Under the pieces are notes generated by a model. The model had not been told where the DNA came from and did no database searches. It saw only the letters and a program-made list of their open reading frames with translations. From JBALVT01 sp965262875 (GTDB lineage Bacteria; Pseudomonadota; Gammaproteobacteria; Pseudomonadales; Halieaceae), in the NCBI GenBank assembly GCA_965262875.1, contig OZ253569.1, positions 3,348,001-3,412,000 on the forward strand: a stretch of DNA of 64,000 bases, read 5' to 3'. This document shows positions 8,895 to 17,460 of this stretch, piece after piece (the stretch's first letter is position 1; each line of letters begins with the position of its first letter). The position numbers and the translations under genes are program-made.

Positions 8895-8925
8895 GCGCGG
8901 CCATTCAAAAGATATAAGGCCTCAC

Positions 8926-9234
8926 ATGGCACCCAAGCCAACAGGACAACCAGCAGCTAAGGCGGCAAAAAAGCCGACAACTCAACCTTCAAAGAAGAAA
9001 CAGCCCGCATCGGTAGAGACCTCCCAGTCTATTGAGCAGCAAACCAAGGCCTTCTTCAAAGCGGGCGGAAAAGTTGACGAAATTCGTACTGGCGTCAGCG
9101 GTCAGCAAGGTTTAGCGGGCCCACGGCATATTTCTCTGGGCACCAGCAATACCAATACCTCTGCCGCTACCACTACCACTACTGTCGCTCCCACTACCGC
9201 CACCACTACTGCCGCTACCGCCAGTAAGCCCTGA
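8926..9234 (+). CDS. Small basic protein with SutA-like core and Thr/Ala-rich tail
   Basis: 102 residues from ATG 8926 (AAGG site upstream; a longer frame upstream overlaps the promoter). Three parts: a Lys/Ala/Pro/Gln-rich basic N-terminus (1-35), a conserved-looking core IEQQTKAFFKAGGKVDEI followed by GVSGQQGLAGPRHISLG (about 40-77), and a low-complexity tail of Thr, Ala and Val. The core resembles the segment FLARGGKVQEI near the C-terminus of the Pseudomonas RNA polymerase-binding regulator SutA, by memory of that sequence. This is a motif-level resemblance only, and the function is unproven. It is divergent from dbpA. Confidence 0.7.
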   Translation: MAPKPTGQPAAKAAKKPTTQPSKKKQPASVETSQSIEQQTKAFFKAGGKVDEIRTGVSGQQGLAGPRHISLGTSNTNTSAATTTTTVAPTTATTTAATASKP

Positions 9235-9315
9235 CTTCCCCGTTCTGCCCCCATAAATGTAGTAGTGGATATCTATCCGATTTTGGGTTAGTTCGGTCTT
9301 ACAGTTGAATTAGCA

Positions 9316-9570
9316 ATGGCACTCATCGAGTTTTCAAAAGAAGAAAAAGCAGTCATCGTGAGCAAGATTCAGCGATACTTTGCCCACGAGCTGAATCAGG
9401 AGATGGGGCAGTTCGACTCTGAATTTCTACTGGATTTTTTCTCGGACCAAATAGGGGCCTATTACTACAACCGCGGCTTGTATGATGCCCGCTCTATATT
9501 GGAAGGTCGTCTGGATGATATTACCGAGGCCATCTACGAGATTGAAAAGCCCACCGATTACGCCCGCTAA
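9316..9570 (+). CDS. DUF2164 domain-containing protein
   Basis: 84 residues matching the DUF2164 pattern: a KIQRYFAHELNQEMGQF segment, then LLDFFSDQIGAYYYNRGLYDA. The family is a small soluble protein of unknown role found in many proteobacteria. It is followed by the cold-shock gene on the same strand but separated by 224 bases that contain an independent promoter. Confidence 0.88.
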   Translation: MALIEFSKEEKAVIVSKIQRYFAHELNQEMGQFDSEFLLDFFSDQIGAYYYNRGLYDARSILEGRLDDITEAIYEIEKPTDYAR

Positions 9571-9609
9571 ATTGCCCCTTATGGGCCATATTGCTTGACT
9601 TTTTAGTCG

Positions 9610-9637
9610 TTGACTCTGCTATTTGGGTGTATATAAT
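9610..9637 (+). promoter_or_regulatory. Promoter of the cold-shock protein gene, with long leader
   Basis: TTGACT (9610-9615), a 16-base spacer, and TATAAT (9632-9637). Transcription from here leaves a leader of about 150 bases before ATG 9795, comparable to the long 5' leaders of cspA-type mRNAs, which fold differently in the cold. AT-rich leader; a specific thermosensing fold cannot be established by eye. Confidence 0.7.
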
Positions 9638-9794
9638 GCACGCAGCTTGAAAGTGCGACTTATCGTTATTTATGCCCAGTTTTTCGACGTTCAATCTTTT
9701 GTACCTCGTCCTGATTTTCATAAGTAATAGCTACACATTTCAGCAAAATGGCCTAATTAATAGGCTTTAATTACTAATGAAATAGGAAATACAT

Positions 9795-10001
9795 ATGTCT
9801 ACAACTACCGGTACCGTTAAGTGGTTCAACGAATCTAAAGGTTTTGGTTTTATCGAGCAAGAATCTGGTCCTGACGTGTTTGCACACTTCAGCGCCATTA
9901 CAGGTTCAGGCTTTAAGACTTTGGCCGAAGGCCAGAAAGTTGAGTTCACTGTTACTCAGGGCCAGAAAGGTCCTCAAGCAGAGAACATCGTAGGGCTGTA
10001 A
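9795..10001 (+). CDS. Cold-shock domain protein (CspA family)
   Basis: 68 residues, one cold-shock domain. RNP1-like KGFGFIEQ and RNP2-like VFAHFSAI are present, along with the opening GTVKWFNESKGFGFI. It binds single-stranded RNA/DNA as an RNA chaperone. The family length is 65-75. Monocistronic: own promoter upstream and a strong terminator 18 bases after the stop. Which paralogue it is cannot be told. Confidence 0.96.
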   Translation: MSTTTGTVKWFNESKGFGFIEQESGPDVFAHFSAITGSGFKTLAEGQKVEFTVTQGQKGPQAENIVGL

Positions 10002-10018
10002 TCGCCCCACGAGAAAAA

Positions 10019-10048
10019 GGCGAGACTTAATGGTCTCGCCTTTTTTTT
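10019..10048 (+). terminator. Rho-independent terminator of the csp gene
   Basis: Perfect 8-bp stem GGCGAGAC/GTCTCGCC with a 6-base loop (TTAATG) followed by eight T. The next gene is convergent and ends 22 bases further on. Confidence 0.95.
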
Positions 10049-10070
10049 GCCTGAAATTTGGCGCTGGGGA

Positions 10071-11957
10071 TCACTGCCCCTTGGGGTTGAACCAGATCGG
10101 CGAGGTGTATGCTCGCTCCTGGAGTGTCGCAGGGCCCTCTTCGGGGATATCGGCGTTTAGAGCCAGCGCATCGTAGAGTGAGTGTCTAGGAGTGGGAATT
10201 TCGAGCACCCGCACGTAATAGAAAGCCGGCTGCTGTGGGTCAAAGTCAGGATCGGTCCACAATGTTGATAGTTCCTCGGCCCCAATACTGTTTTCGTAGT
10301 GGCCACTGCTTAAATCCACTGTGTTTCCCACTTCGGGCAGCTCTCCGCTTACATCGAGTTCACGATCGCCAGACCAGGCCGCATTGTAGACTTTCTCGTA
10401 CTGCTTACCACTTGAGTCAACCCAGCCTTTAATGACCTGAACCCTATCGAGATTGGCTCCTGTGGCATCTTTCATGGCACGAATTAGCATTTGCGGCGTC
10501 TTGCTCTCACCCGCCTGGTTCAGGTTGCCGCCCATGGGGACACCCTGTGAATATCCAGTGCTGCCAAACTCTGTCGTCTCAAGAGAGCTTTTATCGAAAT
10601 CCCAGCCGCCAAATACCTGTACCTGCAGTCTTGTTCCCGTGGTGGCATAAACCTCTTTGCGTTGAAAAGCTGCAAAAATTTCCTCTCTGGTATTGCCCTT
10701 GGCCCAAACTGCGGCCAAACCAGATGCTGACATGTTCCAGCCAGTGACTTTCCCGCCGCCAATTTTGTCCTCAGAGCGCTTTGTTTCGGGGATGGAGTCT
10801 CGCGCAAACTTACCCCAAAAGTTGTCTTCTTCAGCGGAGGAGAGCCCCGAGTGAGAATCTGTCGAGCCGATCATTCCGAACTGGTAGGGATTCACTCCGA
10901 TTTTTTGTTCCAGGGCCAGACCGAGGCGCAATGCCGAACGCGCGTAATCAGCCGCCTTCGGGTCGTACTCCGCGTGGCCTTGCTGGATATAGTGGGTGTA
11001 GGTTTCGAAATCGGCGAATTCGTCGTCGGGCGATACCACGGGGTGTGTTTCGGAATCTCCCTTAATTTGAGTGATTTCCGAAACGGGCTCCCACAGCATG
11101 CGCCGGCGCGCGTACTGCTCGGTAATAGGTTCTCCTTTCAGGGTGGTGTCCGCATACATGTAGCCTTTGGATATGTTTGAGTTGTGGGGCATGGCGATAA
11201 AGCGTGTGCCGGTTCGATCACGGGTTTCCTCCAGCCATGTCCACAAATCTTCTGGATACTGGCTTTGGTCTGATCCGTAGGGGACGAATTGTTTTGCCTG
11301 TGCACCTGAATCCGGAGTGAACACAATTCGGTGCAAGTTGGCCCCTGTGGGTATCGAACTCCACTCCCAGCCGATAAATGTGGTGAATTCTCCGGGCGTG
11401 TTGTGACGCTCCGCTGCATCCACAATTTCGTGCCAGGCAGTGGTTTCTGTTGCCAGCGTGTCGCCAAACGTACTGGTAGGTAGTTCGTTTGCTGGGTCTG
11501 CCACCGGATCACCACCGGGGTTTTCCGCGCCCACCGGAAGTATAGAATTGAATACGCTTGCGCCATCGCCGCTCTCGATGGCGCGATTCAACATAGTGAT
11601 GGCGAACCAGGCCTTGAGATTTCCCCACAACCCCAGATCTTCGGGTTCGGCTGTACCTAAGTTTCGCGCTCTGATAACCCCCATGAGTTCTGCGTGATCG
11701 GAGACCACCAGGAAATCCAGTGGCGTACCGATTTGTACCCTGGCTCGATTAAAGGGGTGGATCACCGGGACGCCCCTGGCCCAGCGGTAGGCCGTATCCG
11801 GATCAGCGGTCTGGTTTTTGTTCAAATAGGCATCGAAGGAATAGGAGGTATGTAAGTGGGTATCGCCAAATAGCAGTTGGCTGGTTTCCTGGGCGGCAAC
11901 TGCCTGGGTGAGGCTCACGGCTAGGACGCTGGCCGTAAGATGTATGATGCGTATCAT
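10071..11957 (-). CDS. DUF3604 domain-containing secreted protein (PHP-like)
   Basis: 628 residues with a Sec signal peptide (hydrophobic residues 5-18, AVAAQE cleavage region). Metal-binding-type motifs of a PHP-like fold are visible: GDTHLHTSYSFD near the N-terminus, VVSDHAE, and GSTDSHSG near two thirds of the length. DUF3604 proteins are common in marine gammaproteobacteria; the substrate is unknown. Probably periplasmic. It stands alone, with the tandem-HxlR gene convergent-free upstream on the same strand 71 bases away (12029). Confidence 0.88.
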   Translation of the reverse strand: MIRIIHLTASVLAVSLTQAVAAQETSQLLFGDTHLHTSYSFDAYLNKNQTADPDTAYRWARGVPVIHPFNRARVQIGTPLDFLVVSDHAELMGVIRARNLGTAEPEDLGLWGNLKAWFAITMLNRAIESGDGASVFNSILPVGAENPGGDPVADPANELPTSTFGDTLATETTAWHEIVDAAERHNTPGEFTTFIGWEWSSIPTGANLHRIVFTPDSGAQAKQFVPYGSDQSQYPEDLWTWLEETRDRTGTRFIAMPHNSNISKGYMYADTTLKGEPITEQYARRRMLWEPVSEITQIKGDSETHPVVSPDDEFADFETYTHYIQQGHAEYDPKAADYARSALRLGLALEQKIGVNPYQFGMIGSTDSHSGLSSAEEDNFWGKFARDSIPETKRSEDKIGGGKVTGWNMSASGLAAVWAKGNTREEIFAAFQRKEVYATTGTRLQVQVFGGWDFDKSSLETTEFGSTGYSQGVPMGGNLNQAGESKTPQMLIRAMKDATGANLDRVQVIKGWVDSSGKQYEKVYNAAWSGDRELDVSGELPEVGNTVDLSSGHYENSIGAEELSTLWTDPDFDPQQPAFYYVRVLEIPTPRHSLYDALALNADIPEEGPATLQERAYTSPIWFNPKGQ

Positions 11958-12028
11958 TGAGCTTACCTTGGAATAATTATTTTAATGGGCAATTTACCAC
12001 ATAAAAATCTAAATTTGGTCTAACTCGA

Positions 12029-12949
12029 CTAATTGAAGCTCACATCAGGCGCTTTTAACTTGCCGCCGCAAACGCTACAGATAACTTCACCGTGCAGCGC
12101 TCTTCTGCAGCTTTTGTGACCAAGGCTCACAGGCCTGCCAGCGCCCCTGGGCCTGCACCATTTATCTCCCCACTGTTGCAGTGATAAAAACCAGGGATAG
12201 AGTGCTTTGCCTTTCTCAGTCAGCTGGTATTCGTGGCGGCGAGGCTTTTGTTGATATGCGCAGGGCCTAAAAATGCCTTCTTCGACTAGAAACTTCAATC
12301 TGTCAGTGAGAATATTAGTCGCTACGGGCAGTTCTTCGTGAAACTGATCGAACCGTGTGTGTCCGTCAAAGGCGAGAGCGATAACATTTGCCGTCCAACG
12401 ATCTCCCACCAGATGAATGAGATTTTTGTACAGGTTCCGGTCGCTGGGAGAATCCAATACGGAAATCGACGACCTGCGGCGCACTTTTTTATCTCGTTCA
12501 TCATAGGTCGCCCCGGGGCCAGGTTTGTATTGCACCTGATTCATTTGAATCTCGTCGCCACAATTTCGACAGCGCATTTCGGGTTCGAATTGCTGGCCGC
12601 ATTTCAGGTGTGTCAAAGTGACGGTGTCCAGCTCCGGTGTACGAAAAAACTCGCGCTCCCAGACAATCGCCATCAGGGCACTGTCGTATAGCTCCACGGA
12701 TTTTCGCGTCAAGTGATAGCGCATGCGCGTCCCACCAGCCTTCTCTGCGTGCTTACTCAGGCAATCCAGCGATTGTAGCCACTGCAGGCGATTGGACAGA
12801 ACCCCCTTTGAGACGCCCATCGCATTCATCATTTCATTGAATGAATGAATACCCCAGAAAACCTCCTGAATAATGAGTAGGCACCATTTATCGCCTATTT
12901 GGTCCAGGGCGCGGTTGATGGAGCTGGCTCTGGTAATCAACTTGCTCAC
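12029..12949 (-). CDS. Tandem HxlR-type transcriptional regulator (two wHTH-zinc units)
   Basis: 306 residues that form two similar halves. Half one: HxlR winged helix (IGDKWCLLII at 18-27, LSNRLQWL at 51-58) followed by Cys117, Cys127 and Cys130. Half two: IHLVGDRWTANVI (178-190), ILTDRLKFLVEEGI (213-226), LTEKGKALYPWF, followed by Cys281, Cys291 and Cys294. HxlR regulators normally have a single domain and act as dimers, so this looks like a fused dimer. GTG 12949 is the first possible start after an in-frame TGA that also ends the monooxygenase remnant upstream; some N-terminal loss cannot be excluded. It may have regulated that monooxygenase. Confidence 0.85.
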   Translation of the reverse strand: MSKLITRASSINRALDQIGDKWCLLIIQEVFWGIHSFNEMMNAMGVSKGVLSNRLQWLQSLDCLSKHAEKAGGTRMRYHLTRKSVELYDSALMAIVWEREFFRTPELDTVTLTHLKCGQQFEPEMRCRNCGDEIQMNQVQYKPGPGATYDERDKKVRRRSSISVLDSPSDRNLYKNLIHLVGDRWTANVIALAFDGHTRFDQFHEELPVATNILTDRLKFLVEEGIFRPCAYQQKPRRHEYQLTEKGKALYPWFLSLQQWGDKWCRPRGAGRPVSLGHKSCRRALHGEVICSVCGGKLKAPDVSFN

Positions 12950-12961
12950 TTGTGTGCGGTC

Positions 12962-13376
12962 TCAGCCTACGACGGAGCGAAGCAGCTGTTCAAGGGTCGC
13001 TGGGTCAGGGTCGACAGCGCAGCACAGCCACACCGCCAACTTTGGGGCGGGCCGGCCCGCGTTAGTTGCCGCCGCCTCCATTTGACGGCGCAGGCTCGCC
13101 AGGCTCGCTGGTGTCACCATATTCAGCAGCATGTGATCGGAGTGTCTCGCGGCCGCTCGAACCGCAGCGGGACCGAAGGCTGCAATGGTTATAGAACTCC
13201 GTGGTGGATCGAGGCGCAGGTGATAGCCCTTGCAACTTGCTAGTTCACCTTCAAACACCACCTTTTTGCCATCTAGCAACTCTCTCGGGTGATTTGGGCT
13301 GTTTCAGCAAGATGGGTGGCTGTGCGCAATCGCTCCTGGCCGTGCCACTCCTCGACCACCACATTGCTCGATGCTC
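12962..13376 (-). pseudogene. Flavin-dependent (LLM class) monooxygenase, C-terminal part
   Basis: Joined across the IS1182 copy B (CTAG duplication removed), this continues directly from the fragment at 14984-15259: ...TNLAL then GASSNVVVEEWHGQERL. A two-base AG repeat expansion near 13285 (GAGAGAG) shifts the frame before LLDGKKVVFEGEL. The reading ends at TGA 12962 about 100 residues short of the usual family length of 330-350, and the regulator gene follows in the same frame, which suggests a deletion that fused the two genes. Confidence 0.82.
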
Positions 13377-13380
13377 CTAG

Positions 13381-14979
13381 CAGCCTGTCGGACTTAACCC
13401 AACAACGTCATCATGAGATAATGTGGTCACACTGAAAAGTAACCGGGAATAAGTGATGGCCAATTTTGTAAACGTTGATCGAGAGACGGACTATCTATTC
13501 CCTCCCTCTATGTCGGACTGGTTACCTGAACACCACCTGGCACGGTTTGTCGTGGAGGTCGTTGATCAGCTCGATCTGTCTGAGCTCACCCGTCAATATG
13601 CCGGGCGTGGATCAAAGGCGCACCATCCAGCGGTCCTACTGAGTTTGCTGATCTACGGTTACGCCACCGGTGTGTTTTCCAGCCGTAAGATTGAGCGAGC
13701 CACCCACGACTCCATTGCGTTTCGCTACCTGGCGGCCAACACGCATCCGGATCACGACACCATAGCGACCTTTCGACGCCGTTTTTGCCTCAGCTTGAAG
13801 CACTTTTTGTTCAGGTCTTGTTGCTGGCGCGTGAAATGAAGCTCATGAAGCTTGGGCGTATCGCCCTGGATGGCACCAAGATCAAGGCGAATGCCAGCAA
13901 GCATAAGGCGCTTTCTTATGGCCACTTAAAGAAAATCGAAGCACAGCTCAAGACAGAAGTCAGCGCTCTCACTGCACAGGCAGAGGCGGCAGATCAAACG
14001 CCGGTAGCGGATGGCATGGACATTCCCGCGGAGATTTCCCGGCGCGAAACACGACTTGAGGCACTGGCTGCGGCCAAAGTAAAAATTGAAGAACGGGCGC
14101 AGGAGCGTTTTGCGCGTGAACAAGCCGAATACCAACAAAAACAAACCAAACGCCAAGCTCAGAGGGATACTGGAAAAAAGCCCCGGGGCCGGGAGCCTAA
14201 GCCACCACTTCCCGGCCCACGAGATAAAGACCAGGTTAATTTGACTGATGAAGAGTCGCGTATCATGCCGGTATCTGGCGGCGGCTTTGAACAGTGCTAC
14301 AACGCCCAGGCCAGTGTTGACACCGATACAATGCTCGTCGTCAGTACACACATGACACAGGCCCCGAACGACAAACAACAAATAAAGCCGGCCCTGACAA
14401 AGCTGAATACCCTGCCTGAAGAACTGGGCAAGGTGACCGACCTGCTGGCCGACACAGGCTATTTTAGCGGTGATAATGTAAAGGCTTGCGTAGAGGATAA
14501 TATCCAGCCTTTACTGGCAGTAGCGCGTGACCACCATCACCCGTGCGTTTTTGATCGGTTTGCCCCTGACGCCCCCACTCCGATAACGGATGATCAGGTG
14601 AGGCTCATGAAACATCAACTGACGACCCAATCCGGTCGAGCGCTGTACGCATTAAGAAAGCAAACGGTAGAGCCAGTGTTCGGCATCATCAAACACGTTA
14701 TGGGGTTGAGGCAGTTCTCGATGCGAGGTTTGGACAAGGTTGCGGGCGAATGGACGCTGGCGACACTGGCATGGAATGTAAAGCGTATGAATGTGCTGAG
14801 AATGGCATAATTAAGCGGTCATTTGCCGCATAAATGCCCATTACAGGGCTGGATAAAGGCGTGATGAAGGTTGACGTGGCTGCCCTGGGACAATCACATC
14901 TTCTGCGTGGTGTCCTGACAGCCCTGTAGCACGCTGGAGTATTAAATCGTGCCCGTCAGGAGCTGAGTCCGACAAACTG
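13381..14979 (+). mobile_element. IS1182-family element, copy B
   Basis: About 1.6 kb, ends CAGCCTGTCGGACTTA (left) and complement CAGTTTGTCGGACTCA (right), flanked by CTAG at 13377-13380 and 14980-14983. It interrupts a luciferase-like monooxygenase gene on the minus strand. Nearly identical to copy A over its length, so both are recent. The transposase carries a frameshift. Confidence 0.93.
13453..14810 (+). pseudogene. IS1182 family transposase, copy B (frameshifted)
   Basis: ATG 13453 opens the same protein as copy A. At about 13783-13787 the run of T is five long instead of six, so the first frame ends at 13839 (128 residues) and the rest of the protein is read from another frame to 14810. 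The C-terminal part includes ALDGTKIKANASKHKA, LLADTGYFSGDN and a full C-terminus (EPVFGIIKHVMGLRQFSMRG). With the missing T restored it would be a normal transposase of about 450 residues. Confidence 0.92.
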
Positions 14980-14983
14980 CTAG

Positions 14984-15259
14984 AGCTAAGTTGGTTTGGC
15001 GGCCTGTCAGGTCGGCGACGGAAGCTATCCCCATCGCCATGGTCATTGGTGTTCGCGCAGAAACGGCTAGGGGGCCGACCGTTAATGCAATCCGCTGAGT
15101 TTTCTGACCCGCAGCTGTGGCGAAGGCGAAGGCGTCGTAAGTTGCCATTTCACCAATCCATAATTCGCCAAAACCCAGGCGGTCGGCGTTCACGGCGATT
15201 TCAAGATTTTCTGAGGCTGGGCGGTCCTGCCACAGGGGGGTCACTACTGATAGCTTCAT
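14984..15259 (-). pseudogene. Flavin-dependent (LLM class) monooxygenase, N-terminal part
   Basis: Starts at ATG 15259 (MKLSVVTPLW) and shows the luciferase-like TIM-barrel opening: ENLEIAVNADRLGFGELWIG, then TQRIALTVGPL and ADLTGRQTNLAL. Cut at CTAG 14980-14983 by IS1182 copy B; the remainder is at 12962-13376. Members use FMN or F420; the cofactor and substrate cannot be told here. Bases 15260-15497 upstream hold no gene I can support. Confidence 0.85.
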
Positions 15260-15600
15260 GCTTTGGTCCGCATGTGAATTTTTATAGGTCCGATTATAAG
15301 AGCGAGTGACGTTCAATCGTCACCACCGGTTTCACAACTTGTTCAGCTACAGTTGCTCACCTATAATTCGGTCTCTTTATACAAGTAATTAATATAGCAG
15401 GTGTCAGGCAATGAGGTCACTGCTCTTCTTTAGCGCCTCGATGGTTCTGATCTACAGGCTCAGCGTGTCGCTGAATAAAATGGGAGTACCTTAATGACTA
15501 GAGTTTAGAGCGAAAGAGCTGTTGTCGGAAGCTTCAATCCCGACTCCTTTTCCTTAATGTTCTCTCAAAACCTGCGTGTAATACAAGCTGCAACGCAATG

Positions 15601-16893
15601 TTACCCATCTTGTATATAATCTACCGCACCAGGGGCTTGGAATTTTTTGCATCTTTCGTTCCACCAGCTTCGAACGTTAACATGGCGAAAATGTTTTGTC
15701 AGACCCAGCCTGATTCTTCCCGCTGTAATAATATCCGGCTTGCGCCATGGTGCATCCGTCACCAGTGGGCCCGCTTTATCACCCAATACCAGCGTCAACA
15801 AATGAAGCAGTCCGTAACCTACAGTCGTCAAGTGAACCCAGCGATGCAGCGTTTGGCGCCGTTGCTGCCAGGCTTCTTTGAGCCCCCACAATTGTTTCAA
15901 CTGGTAGTACATCGACTCAATCGACCAACGCAGTCCGTAATCTTCAATCACTTGTTCGCTCGTTAGAGTCGTATCGGTTGAAAGAAATAATCGAGTCTTG
16001 GTCCACTGACCTTTACCCCTGTCTAGCTCGCACCAAACGGCTCTGACTAACTGACCGTCAAGGAACCTTGCCTTGGCGAGCCGACTACGGTATCTCACCT
16101 TTTGTTCTTTTCCGTACAGCCGCAGTAGTGCTTCCGTCTTTTTAAAGTGGGCAATTCGCTTGGGTGTGTGTTTTTCGCCATACTTGCGTGGCCGCCCGCG
16201 TTGCCCCGGTTTTCGTTCGGGGGGTTCGTCGTAAAGCCGCGTATCGATTCTCGCCTGGCCAATCACGGTAAAACCGTACGCTGTCATCGCGTTGATAAAT
16301 CGTTTGCGCATATACCAGCAATCGACCAATACCCTCACCGTTTTATCTTCAAACAAGCGCTAAACAGCACGCATGATCACTGTCGCTGCGACCAGCTTGC
16401 CCGTATTCCCTGCACTGGGTATCAGTCGGAACAATAGAGGTATCGCCGTCGTCTCCAGCGGTGTGCGCCTGAAAACAGCCGCTAAACTAACCCAGCATTG
16501 ACCACGAACATAGGCGGCTAAATTCGGCTTATTTCCGTGCTGATGATGTATCTGGCTGCCCGGTGCTTTTTTCGAGGCTCGTAGACTCACCGTATCGTCA
16601 ATCGCTAAATATAGAACGGGATCATTCTTGGCACTAAGAACCAGACAGACGAACTGTCTTGCCAGCTTCAACCAGGACCACTTTCCGGCTTCAAGCCATT
16701 TGTAATACGTCGTCCAGTGCCTTTGCATGTCTAGAAACAAATAGGTTTCGGTGACAAAGCCAGCGGGCGTTAACATAGCGCCGATCAATAGTTCAATGAA
16801 TGTGCCTACGGATCTTGGGGGTAGCGCTTTGCTTAAAAATGTTATCCAATAGCACAGTTCGCGGGGGATGTGAGCACATCCTGTTGCGTTCAT
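15601..16893 (-). pseudogene. IS701-like (IS4 superfamily) transposase interrupted by in-frame TAG
   Basis: From ATG 16893 (TGGAGG site six bases upstream) the frame encodes MNATGCAHIPRELCYW, YLAIDDTVSLRASKKAPG (first catalytic Asp region) and, after TAG at 16360-16362, continues in the same frame with FEDKTVRVLVDCWYMRKRF and LRWSIESMYYQLKQLWGL (catalytic Glu region). Total about 430 codons, the normal family length. The single TAG probably replaces CAG. No other lesion is visible, so one reversion would restore it. Confidence 0.85.
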
Positions 16894-16932
16894 AGCGGCC
16901 TCCAGAAGAAATCGATTCATTTCTTTCTGAAG

Positions 16933-16980
16933 GCCGCGCCCTATACACCTTTTAAAAAGCAAAGCTGTATAGGGCGCGGC
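16933..16980. repeat. Perfect 15-bp hairpin in the IS701-like transposase leader
   Basis: GCCGCGCCCTATACA at 16933-16947 and its exact complement at 16966-16980, with an 18-base A/T-rich loop. It lies 40-87 bases upstream of the transposase start, inside the element. Confidence 0.85.
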
Positions 16981-17126
16981 AAACTTTTTGCCGCTTTATG
17001 TCAAGTTTTTTCGCACACTTTGCGCGATAATCTTCCTCCCCAGACTCTAAACTCTAGTTCTTAGCATCCCATGTAGAAAAACAGCGACAATGAGTGTAGT
17101 CATTGAAAAATTTAGGTTAGGTGATC

Positions 17127-17393
17127 TCACCAGCCATACCTCTTTTTTAGTTTACATCGTCTGTTACTCATGTCGGTCAAGGTATCAATGCCACGAATTT
17201 GCAGCATCTCTTCTCCCAGTACCGCCACTGAAATTGGGACATCCTGCAGTGACTGTTCGCGCTTTTGTGCTGTTACGATAACTTCTTCCAGTACGTGCTG
17301 AGCATATGCCTGCGGCACCGCGACACCCAGTGCGCATGTGCCGGCCGCCAGCGTAGCAAAAAGATGTTTGCTAATGGGTTGATGTTTGATCAT
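17127..17393 (-). pseudogene. TonB-dependent receptor, N-terminal remnant
   Basis: ATG 17393 opens a signal peptide (HLFATLAAGTCALGVAVPQAYAQ) followed by the TonB box-plug opening VLEEVIVTAQKREQSLQDVP and GEEMLQIRGIDTLTDMS. Similarity to plug domains stops near 17170, after which the frame reads unrelated residues to a stop at 17127. The IS701-like element begins 70 bases beyond. Only about 75 of the usual 700-800 residues remain. Confidence 0.85.
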
Positions 17394-17460
17394 GCCAAAG
17401 CCCTTCCGTATGTTCGTTTGTATTACAACATTTCAAACCCGAGCTTGAAGTGGCCGAAGG

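Larger units (their letters stand above)
15502..17053 (-). mobile_element. IS701-like element
   Basis: Terminal sequence AGTTTAGAG on both ends in inverted orientation, preceded by CTAG on each side (15498-15501 and 17054-17057), which matches the YTAR-type 4-base target duplication of IS701 elements. Length about 1.55 kb. It carries one transposase gene interrupted by an amber codon and a long perfect hairpin in the transposase leader. Confidence 0.82.

Noticed and set aside
13453..13839. Programmed frameshifting in the IS1182 transposase at the T run
   Set aside because: Copy A with six T is in frame across the same place, so copy B with five T is better read as a deletion.
2030..16362. 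Amber recoding (suppressor or readthrough) to explain two in-frame TAG codons
   Set aside because: Both occur only in mobile-element genes, while TAG is used as an ordinary stop by other genes in the window (for example the SDR gene). CAG to TAG decay is simpler.
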